Source: Candidatus Aminicenantota bacterium
Lineage (GTDB): Bacteria; Acidobacteriota; Aminicenantia; JAMOAD01
NCBI GenBank assembly: GCA_027070475.1
Contig: JALXDT010000180.1
Span: 1-5,759 of the forward strand
Length of the DNA: 5,759 nt
Direction: 5' to 3'
The translations under genes and the position numbers were made by a program. Shown here one piece after another: positions 1-5,030 of the stretch; positions within the stretch are counted from its first letter, which is position 1; each line of letters starts with the position of its first letter. The notes below the pieces were generated by a model. That model did not search any database. It was not told where the DNA came from and was given only the letters and a program-made list of their open reading frames with translations.

Positions 1-18
1 ATTTTAAAGGAGGTTATG

Positions 19-180
19 ATGAAAAAATATATTTGTACAGTGTGTGGTTATATTTATGATCCAGAAACAGGGGATCCGGATAATGGTATTGAGCCAGGAA
101 CCTCTTTTGAAGCACTTCCAGAAGATTGGATTTGCCCAATGTGTGGTGCTGGAAAAGATATGTTTGAAGAACATAATTAA
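19..180 (+). CDS. Rubredoxin (single-domain electron carrier)
   Basis: A 53-residue protein with the complete rubredoxin signature: CxxCG (Cys6, Cys9) and CPxCG (Cys39, Cys42), which bind one Fe(Cys)4 centre. It also has the typical YxYDPxxGDPxxGIxPGT stretch and the aromatic EDW just before the second Cys pair. The length matches classical rubredoxins of 52-54 residues. It is a soluble cytoplasmic one-electron carrier. Two ATGs stand in tandem at 16 and 19. The AAAGGAGG site (6-13) leaves only 2 bases to the first but 5 to the second, so I chose 19; a start at 16 would add one Met. It leads a run of same-strand genes and lies 22 bases before cydA. The flavodiiron and superoxide reductase proteins downstream normally take electrons from rubredoxin, so those are its likely partners (inference from family knowledge and context). 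Confidence 0.95.
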   Translation: MKKYICTVCGYIYDPETGDPDNGIEPGTSFEALPEDWICPMCGAGKDMFEEHN

Positions 181-202
181 ATAATAACAAAGGAGGTTTT
201 TT

Positions 203-1537
203 ATGGATGCTGCCTTATTGGCAAGAATTCAGTTTGCAGTAACAATAGGTTTCCATTTTTTATTTCCTCCTACAACTCTTGGTCTTTCTCTGATTATTGT
301 TATTCTTGAAACTCTTTATCTAAGAACAAAAGAGGATGTTTACAAGAGAACATCAGCTTTTCTTGTAAAGATCCTGGGTCTTGTGTTTGTTATAGGAACA
401 GCCACAGGAATTGTTATGGAGTTTTCCTTTGGTAATAATTGGGCTGAATATGCAAAGATGGTTGGAGATGTTTTCGGAGCGCCACTTGCAGCGGAAGGTG
501 TTTTTGCATTTTTCCTCGAATCTATGTTTTTAGGTGTTCTTGTCTTTGCGAGAAACAAGATTTCAGAGAAGGCTTACTGGTGGTCAGCTTTCTTTGTTTT
601 TTTAGGTTCTCACCTTTCTGGGCTCTGGATTATCATTGCAAATTCATGGATGCAAACTCCAGCAGGGTATAAGATTGTTGAGATAGCAGGTAAGAAAAAA
701 GCCGTTCTTACAAACTTTTTTCAAGCAGCGATTAATCATTCAACTTTGAACCGTTATACTCATGTTGTTTTTTCTGCTTGGATTACAGGAGGTGCTGTTG
801 TTGCGGCGATAGGTGCTTACTATCTTTTGAAAAAGAAATTTGAAAATGAGGCAAAAAAGCTATTCAATGTTGGTGTAATTATTTTTATTATATTTTCTCT
901 CCTACAACTTGTGTCAGGACATGCAGGAGCTGTTAAAGTTGCAAAAACTCAACCTGCAAAGTTAGCTGCATTTGAAGGTGTTTGGAAAACCACAAGAAAT
1001 GCCACTTTAGATATTTTTGGTATTCCTGATGAAAAGAATAAGGTAACAAGGTGGGAAATCGGAATTCCGGGACTTTTGAGTTATCTTGTGTATTGGGATA
1101 CTAATGGTGAAATCAAAGGATTAAACGAGTTTGGAGAGGACATCCCGCCGGTTTTTATTACTTATACTGTTTACCATATAATGACAGGCTTAGGTTTCTT
1201 TTTCATTTTTGTCGCCCTATTGGGAATTTTCCTTTATTGGAAGAAAAAAATCTGGGATTCAAAATGGTTTTTAAAACTTATGATATGGACTGCTCCTCTT
1301 GTTTATGTGGCGGTTCAAACAGGTTGGATGGCTGCTGAAATTGGAAGACAACCATGGATTGTCTATAATGTAATGAAAACTTCTGATGCTATTTCAAAAG
1401 TCGTTCCAGCAGGTCAAATTCTCTTTTCCCTGATTATGTTTATTTTGATTTATACTTTTCTTTTTGCAATATTTCTGAAAATTTTCTTTAAGCTGATAAG
1501 AAAGGGTCCTGAAGAAAAGATAGTTCAGGGATATTAA
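203..1537 (+). CDS. cydA: Cytochrome bd quinol oxidase subunit I (CydA)
   Basis: The catalytic subunit of cytochrome bd oxidase, an inner-membrane enzyme that oxidises quinol and reduces O2 to water. Of 444 residues, about nine hydrophobic segments are visible. Residues matching known haem ligands are present: His18 in the FHFLF context, His187 and Met327 (the b558 pair) and Glu379 in the AEIGRQPW motif. Glu98 and Glu106 correspond to E. coli Glu99 and Glu107, and Lys253/Glu258 in KLAAFEG correspond to the Q-loop quinol residues Lys252/Glu257. The protein is shorter than E. coli CydA (about 520), as in forms with a short Q-loop; haem content (bd or the cyanide-insensitive bb type) cannot be read from sequence. 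The ATG follows AAAGGAGG (189-196) by 6 bases. It lies 22 bases after rubredoxin and 10 before cydB. Confidence 0.97.
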   Translation: MDAALLARIQFAVTIGFHFLFPPTTLGLSLIIVILETLYLRTKEDVYKRTSAFLVKILGLVFVIGTATGIVMEFSFGNNWAEYAKMVGDVFGAPLAAEGVFAFFLESMFLGVLVFARNKISEKAYWWSAFFVFLGSHLSGLWIIIANSWMQTPAGYKIVEIAGKKKAVLTNFFQAAINHSTLNRYTHVVFSAWITGGAVVAAIGAYYLLKKKFENEAKKLFNVGVIIFIIFSLLQLVSGHAGAVKVAKTQPAKLAAFEGVWKTTRNATLDIFGIPDEKNKVTRWEIGIPGLLSYLVYWDTNGEIKGLNEFGEDIPPVFITYTVYHIMTGLGFFFIFVALLGIFLYWKKKIWDSKWFLKLMIWTAPLVYVAVQTGWMAAEIGRQPWIVYNVMKTSDAISKVVPAGQILFSLIMFILIYTFLFAIFLKIFFKLIRKGPEEKIVQGY

Positions 1538-1547
1538 GGAGGAGAAA

Positions 1548-2552
1548 ATGGCAACATTACAAATAATATGGTTGTTATTAATAGTTGTTCTTCTTGTTGG
1601 ATACTCAATTCTTGACGGGTTTGATTTAGGAGTTGGGATTCTAACTCCATTTTTAGCAAAAAATGACACAGAGAAAAGAATTTTATTTAATGCGATAGGG
1701 CCTGTCTGGGATGGAAATGAAGTCTGGCTTTTAACCGGTGGAGGAGCTCTTTTTGCTGCATTTCCTCCTGTATATGCTACTGTTTTCAGTGGTTTCTATC
1801 TTGCTCTTATGTTAGTCTTATTTTCTTTAATATTTAGAGCAGTTTCTTTTGAATATTGGTCTCATGATGAAGGGAATAGAAGATTATGGTGTAAGGCTAT
1901 AGTTATTGGGAGTTTTATTCCATCCCTTCTATATGGCGTTGCACTCGGAAATGTGATACTTGGAATCCCGCTAAATCAGAACCATGACTATGCAGGAACT
2001 TTTTTTACTCTTTTAAGACCTTTTCCCTTATTAACAGGTCTTTTAGGCCTTACAATGATCCTAATCCATGGAAGTGTTTTTGCTGGATTAAAGGCTGAGG
2101 GAGAGATAAGAAAGAGAGCTCATTCAATTGCTTCTAAATCACTTATTTCCTTTATTGTTCTCTTCATTATTGTATTGATAGTTGGAATTCTTCAAATCAA
2201 AGGTGTGGCGTCAAATATTGTAGGCTGGTTATTTGCTCTTCTTACTATTGTTTTCTGGTATTTAACACTTGCCAGTGTGAAAAAGGAAAAGGATAGTCAG
2301 GCTTTTACTTTTTCCTCTCTCATTCATGTTTCAATATGGGGATTGATCGCAGCTGTTCAGTTCCCCTATCTTGTAAGAGCTACTGATCCAGCTTTAAGTA
2401 TGAGCCTTTATGACTTTTCATCAAGTAAATTAACTCTAACGGTTATGCTTATAATTGCTCTGATAGGAATGCCTGTTGTAATTGGATACACTATATATAT
2501 TTATAGGATTTTTAGAGGGAAGATTAAACTGGAGGAAAATACGGGATATTGA
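1548..2552 (+). CDS. cydB: Cytochrome bd quinol oxidase subunit II (CydB)
   Basis: The structural partner of CydA, 334 residues with about eight hydrophobic segments. Family hallmarks are LDGFDLGVG (residues 22-30), GPVWDGNEVWLLTGGGALF (51-69; Asp55 sits where E. coli CydB has the proton-path Asp58), the FPYLVRATDP segment near 272-281, SSSKLTL (291-297) and the terminal YRIFRGK (319-325). CydB carries no haem in known structures. Translation should be closely coupled to cydA: the cydA TAA is part of the AAGGAGG ribosome site (1536-1542), and the ATG follows after 5 bases. No small CydX- or CydS-type open frame fits in the 45-base gap after it, and no cydDC assembly genes are in the window, so those would have to lie elsewhere or be absent. 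Confidence 0.97.
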   Translation: MATLQIIWLLLIVVLLVGYSILDGFDLGVGILTPFLAKNDTEKRILFNAIGPVWDGNEVWLLTGGGALFAAFPPVYATVFSGFYLALMLVLFSLIFRAVSFEYWSHDEGNRRLWCKAIVIGSFIPSLLYGVALGNVILGIPLNQNHDYAGTFFTLLRPFPLLTGLLGLTMILIHGSVFAGLKAEGEIRKRAHSIASKSLISFIVLFIIVLIVGILQIKGVASNIVGWLFALLTIVFWYLTLASVKKEKDSQAFTFSSLIHVSIWGLIAAVQFPYLVRATDPALSMSLYDFSSSKLTLTVMLIIALIGMPVVIGYTIYIYRIFRGKIKLEENTGY

Positions 2553-2558
2553 TATAAT
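2550..2558 (+). promoter_or_regulatory. Candidate extended -10 promoter ahead of the flavodiiron gene
   Basis: TG-A-TATAAT is a perfect extended -10 element, with its TG coming from the TGA stop of cydB. The hexamer 17 bases upstream (TGGAGG) is a poor -35, as is allowed for extended -10 promoters. It lies in the longest gap of the cluster (45 bases) and would start RNA near 2565, giving a leader of about 30 bases. Chance matches are common in such AT-rich DNA, so this is only a candidate for separate expression of the last three operon genes. Confidence 0.3.
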
Positions 2559-2587
2559 TATTTTTTATTTTTTAAAAAATCGATTTT

Positions 2588-2592
2588 GGAGG
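2588..2592 (+). promoter_or_regulatory. Ribosome binding site that fixes the GTG start of the flavodiiron gene
   Basis: GGAGG at 2588-2592 is followed after 5 bases by GTG at 2598. A TTG at 2586 is in the same frame but overlaps this site, so it cannot be served by it. The GTG is therefore the likely start. Confidence 0.8.
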
Positions 2593-2597
2593 TTAAA

Positions 2598-3782
2598 GTG
2601 GCAATACATAAAATTAAGGAAAATATTTTTTCTGTAGGAGCTGTTGATTGGGATAGAAGATTATTTGATGAATTAATTCCTCTTCCTGATGGTACAAGCT
2701 ATAATTCTTATCTGATTTTTGGAAGTGATAAGATAGCTTTAATAGACACGGTGGATCCTGAAAAAAAAGAAGAATTAATAAATAACCTAAAAAGATTGAA
2801 GGTTGAAAAATTAGATTACATTATTGCAAATCATGCAGAACAAGATCATTCAGGGACAATACCGGCTCTTTTAACTCTTTATCCTGAGGCTAAAGTTGTT
2901 ACAAATCCAAAGTGTAAAGGGTTTTTAAAAGATCTTTTGCATATTGATGATGAGAAATTTATAGAAATTGCAGATGGCGATACATTGTCTCTTGGAGATA
3001 AAACATTGGAGTTCATATACAATCCATGGGTACACTGGCCTGAAACAATGTCCACTTATCTTATAGAGGATAAAATTCTATTTTCTTGCGACTTTTTTGG
3101 TTCTCACAGAGCAACTTCAAGTCTTTTTGTTCAGGACGAGTACAAGGTGGTGGAAGATGCAAAAAGATATTATGCGGAAATTATGATGCCTTTTAGAAAT
3201 CACATAAGAAAAAATATAGAGAAGATTTCTTCAAAAAATATCGAACTTATCGCTCCAAGTCATGGTCCTGTTTATGATAAGCCCAAAATTATTATAGATG
3301 CTTACAAAGAATGGATTTCGGATAATGTGGTAAACAGAGTATTGATTCCCTATGTATCTATGCATGGCAGTACTGAAGTTATGGTTTACAAACTTGTTGA
3401 AATTTTGACTGAGAATGGAATAGATGTGATTCCATTTAATTTGACTAAGACAGATATCGGTGAATTTGCTATGGTTCTTGTTGATGCGGCAACTCTTGTT
3501 TTAGCAACACCCACTGTTCTTGCAGGCCCCCATCCTTCTGCTGTTTATGCGGCTTACCTTGTAAATGCTCTTAGACCTAAGCTTAAAGTTGCATCCATAA
3601 TGGGTTCCTTAGGTTGGGGAGGAAAAACAGTAGATATTTTAACAACAATAATGAAAAATTTGAAAGTTGACTTCATAGAACCATTACTAATAAAAGGACT
3701 ACCAAAAGATGATGATTTAAAAAAGATTGAGGAGTTTGCAAAAATAATTATTGAAAAACATAAAGAGTTAAATTTAATTTAA
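2598..3782 (+). CDS. Flavodiiron protein (rubredoxin:oxygen oxidoreductase, FprA/ROO type)
   Basis: A class A flavodiiron protein of 394 residues that reduces O2 to water (some members reduce NO) in the cytoplasm. The N-terminal metallo-beta-lactamase-like domain (about 1-245) holds the diiron ligands His79, Glu81, Asp83 and His84 in NHAEQDHSG, then His146 in NPWVHWPE, Asp165 in SCDFFGSH and His222 in PSHGPVY. The C-terminal flavodoxin-like domain (about 248-394) shows an FMN loop at SMHGSTE and the later TPTVLAGPHP and GSLGWGG segments. Counted from GTG 2598, the first six ligands carry the same numbers as in Desulfovibrio gigas ROO as I recall them, which supports this start over TTG 2586. 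It has no fused rubredoxin or flavin reductase domain, so it needs an external donor, most simply the rubredoxin at the head of the cluster. O2 or NO preference cannot be decided from sequence. Confidence 0.96.
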   Translation: MAIHKIKENIFSVGAVDWDRRLFDELIPLPDGTSYNSYLIFGSDKIALIDTVDPEKKEELINNLKRLKVEKLDYIIANHAEQDHSGTIPALLTLYPEAKVVTNPKCKGFLKDLLHIDDEKFIEIADGDTLSLGDKTLEFIYNPWVHWPETMSTYLIEDKILFSCDFFGSHRATSSLFVQDEYKVVEDAKRYYAEIMMPFRNHIRKNIEKISSKNIELIAPSHGPVYDKPKIIIDAYKEWISDNVVNRVLIPYVSMHGSTEVMVYKLVEILTENGIDVIPFNLTKTDIGEFAMVLVDAATLVLATPTVLAGPHPSAVYAAYLVNALRPKLKVASIMGSLGWGGKTVDILTTIMKNLKVDFIEPLLIKGLPKDDDLKKIEEFAKIIIEKHKELNLI

Positions 3783-3801
3783 ATTAATTAAGGAGGAAAA
3801 T

Positions 3802-4182
3802 ATGAATATAGGGAATTTATTTCAAACCGGTGATTGGAAGAATGAAAAACATTCTCCGGTTATTGAAATTTTGGAGAAAGGTGAAAAAATTAAAGTTAGA
3901 GTAAGCGTTGGTAAGGAAATTCCACATCCCAACACTACAGAGCATCATATTAGCTGGATTGAAGTTTATTTTTTGCCTGAGGGAGAAAAGTTCACCTATC
4001 ATTTGGGTAGGTTTGATTTTGCAGCTCACGGAGCTTCTGCTCAGGGACCAAACACCAGTTCAGTTTATACTGAACCTGATGTAACCTTTTATTTTAAAAC
4101 CACCAAATCAGGGAAACTTTTTGCTTCATCTTTCTGTAATATTCATGGCCTATGGTCAAACTCTATAGAATTAAAGTTATAG
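3802..4182 (+). CDS. Superoxide reductase, class II (neelaredoxin type, 1Fe)
   Basis: A 126-residue enzyme that reduces superoxide to hydrogen peroxide in the cytoplasm without making O2, usually with electrons from rubredoxin. All ligands of the Fe(His)4Cys centre are visible: His17 (in NEKHSP), His42 and His48 (in PHPNTTEHH), and Cys112 and His115 (in SFCNIHG). The adjacent Glu15-Lys16 pair is the mobile loop that sits over the iron. The positions are one higher than in Pyrococcus furiosus SOR. There is no N-terminal desulforedoxin domain with a second iron, which makes it class II rather than desulfoferrodoxin. The ATG follows AAGGAGG (3790-3796) by 5 bases, 19 bases after the flavodiiron stop, and it is 4 bases from a likely peroxide-reducing partner. 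Confidence 0.96.
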   Translation: MNIGNLFQTGDWKNEKHSPVIEILEKGEKIKVRVSVGKEIPHPNTTEHHISWIEVYFLPEGEKFTYHLGRFDFAAHGASAQGPNTSSVYTEPDVTFYFKTTKSGKLFASSFCNIHGLWSNSIELKL

Positions 4183-4186
4183 AAAA

Positions 4187-4678
4187 ATGGATTATACAAA
4201 ATATTCAGTGGAAGATAGTATTCTAACAGCTATTAAAAGTGAGATTGAGGCAAAAAAGGTTTATGAGCGGATAGCGGAAAAAGTTGATAATATGATGCTG
4301 AAAGATAGACTACTCTTTCTTGCCAAGGAGGAGGTTAAGCACAGAGAATATTTCGAATCACTTTTTAAGAATCTCTTTCCTGACAAAGAACTAAAAATAC
4401 CTGAAAAAAGCCCTGTTCCCCTTCCTGAAATTGAAATAGATAAAGAGAATATATTATTAAGTGAAATTTTGACAAAGGCAATGGAAGCTGAAATGGCAGC
4501 ATTTGACTTTTATATGAGCCTTGCCAAAAAGTTTGATGATAATGAAACAAGAAAGATGCTTGAGTACATTGCTTATATGGAAAAGGGACACTATAATCTT
4601 CTTGAATTAGAAAGAAAAGTAGTGGAATCTTCTGAAGATTATGAAATTGATTGGCCTATGACCCATGTTGGTCCGTAA
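4187..4678 (+). CDS. Rubrerythrin-like ferritin-family diiron protein without rubredoxin domain
   Basis: A 163-residue four-helix-bundle protein of the rubrerythrin/COG1633 type. Two half-repeats each give a helix with a ligand Glu seven residues before a Tyr (Glu19/Tyr26; Glu102/Tyr109), then a helix with ExxH (Glu49-His52; Glu132-His135), the pattern of a non-haem diiron site. Rubrerythrins use this site as an NADH/rubredoxin-linked peroxidase. Here the usual C-terminal or N-terminal rubredoxin domain is missing: the chain ends with a short tail, DWPMTHVGP. It starts 4 bases after the superoxide reductase stop, and unlike its neighbours has no clear ribosome site, so translation probably depends on coupling to that gene. 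Peroxidase activity on the peroxide made by the superoxide reductase is my inference; iron storage or another diiron role is possible. Confidence 0.88.
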   Translation: MDYTKYSVEDSILTAIKSEIEAKKVYERIAEKVDNMMLKDRLLFLAKEEVKHREYFESLFKNLFPDKELKIPEKSPVPLPEIEIDKENILLSEILTKAMEAEMAAFDFYMSLAKKFDDNETRKMLEYIAYMEKGHYNLLELERKVVESSEDYEIDWPMTHVGP

Positions 4679-5030
4679 AAAAAGAGGGGGCAACCTCCCC
4701 CTCTTTTTCTTTTTTCTTATATTTGTATTGACTTCCATTGGTATAAGCGGGACAATATACGAAACTAAATATAAATACGATGCTGATGTGGTTGTTTATA
4801 AAACAAAATACAAATATGAGGCAGATTTGATTGTTTATGTTTCAAAATATAAATATGAAGCTGAAGGAAAGGATGAGATATGGTATTTCTCACCTTATAA
4901 GTATGAAGCAGATGCTAAAGTTTATCTGACAAAATATAAATATGAAGCTGACCTAATAGTTTATTTCACAAAATACAGATACGAAGCCAAGTGGGTTAAT
5001 TCATCAAGATTTAGAGGAAGTTTTAAATAG
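4665..5030 (+). CDS. Septoil-knot (DUF6150-type) repeat protein, probably secreted
   Basis: A 121-residue protein dominated by six repeats of the form xxVYxxKYKYEAD (residues 29-109), with 18 Tyr and no Cys. I recognise this as the DUF6150 family, now named for a predicted and structurally confirmed 7(1) septoil knot; its biological function is unknown to me. Residues 1-29 look like a signal peptide: RKKR, then a hydrophobic core rich in Phe/Leu/Ile, then a small-residue SIGISG cleavage zone, suggesting export. The start is uncertain. An in-frame TGA at 4659 leaves only ATG 4665 or TTG 4668 if the signal peptide is real; TTG 4728 would give a leaderless protein of about 100 residues. None has a clear ribosome site. 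ATG 4665 overlaps the upstream gene by 14 bases, which would allow coupled translation. The terminator at 4679-4708 falls in the signal-peptide codons. The 3' end overlaps the opposing gene by 8 bases. Confidence 0.8.
   Translation: MLVRKKRGGNLPLFFFFLIFVLTSIGISGTIYETKYKYDADVVVYKTKYKYEADLIVYVSKYKYEAEGKDEIWYFSPYKYEADAKVYLTKYKYEADLIVYFTKYRYEAKWVNSSRFRGSFK
4679..4708 (+). terminator. Intrinsic terminator, probably bidirectional
   Basis: A 12-bp perfect stem pairs 4679-4690 with 4697-4708 (core GAGGGGG/CCCCCTC plus five A-T pairs) around a 6-base CAACCT loop. It is followed on the + strand by C and six T, then CTT, and begins on the base right after the ferritin-like stop codon. Read on the - strand, the same hairpin is followed by an unbroken run of seven T (the A-run at 4677-4683), partly inside the stem, so it should also stop leftward transcription. 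It lies inside the reading frame of the next gene if that gene starts at 4665. Confidence 0.9.
4749..4991 (+). repeat. Six coding repeats of 39 bases (one with a 9-base insertion)
   Basis: The units are 4749-4787, 4788-4826, 4827-4865, 4866-4913 (48 bases, with extra GKDEIW-region residues), 4914-4952 and 4953-4991. Each ends in a KYxY(E/D)A-type motif (PYKYEA in the fourth). Synonymous codons differ between units (TAT/TAC, GCT/GCA/GCC, GAA/GAG), so the repeat is kept at protein level and is not a fresh tandem duplication. Confidence 0.9.

Larger units (their letters stand above)
16..4708 (+). other. Predicted oxygen/ROS-defence operon
   Basis: Six genes on one strand (rubredoxin, cydA, cydB, flavodiiron protein, superoxide reductase, rubrerythrin-like) are separated by 22, 10, 45, 19 and 4 bases and closed by an intrinsic terminator. 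No terminator-like GC hairpin lies between them. The main promoter must lie before the window, since only 5 bases precede the rubredoxin ribosome site. A secondary promoter may sit at 2550-2558. Genes further upstream in the same operon cannot be excluded. Confidence 0.8.

Noticed and set aside
340..558. Open - strand frame inside cydA, and similar ones at 1394-1669, 3817-4029 and 4365-4550
   Set aside because: Each is antisense to a well-supported gene, with no recognisable domain or start signal.
2567..2580. Perfect 14-base palindrome ATTTTTTAAAAAAT after cydB, as terminator or operator
   Set aside because: It is made only of A and T with no GC stem or loop, so it would be a weak hairpin. 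It is best read as low-complexity spacer.
3774..3787. Perfect 14-base palindrome TTAATTTAAATTAA spanning the flavodiiron stop codon
   Set aside because: Pure A/T low complexity partly in coding sequence, with no second copy seen in the window to support an operator.
4592..4597. TATAAT with TTGCTT 17 bases upstream, inside the ferritin-like gene, as a promoter for the knot gene
   Set aside because: The -35 matches at only three positions, and the TATAAT simply encodes Tyr-Asn in a well-conserved ExxH helix region. Chance matches are expected in this AT-rich DNA.
4728..4756. TTGACT and GACAAT spaced by 17 bases, as a promoter for the knot gene
   Set aside because: A start near 4763 would lie after the first repeat has begun, and the next in-frame start candidate (GTG 4788) would remove repeat 1. 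The TTGACT also encodes Leu-Thr of the signal-peptide region.
4749..4991. Regular repeats as a possible CRISPR array
   Set aside because: The units run head to tail with no unique spacers and keep one open frame with codon-level divergence, so this is a coding repeat.
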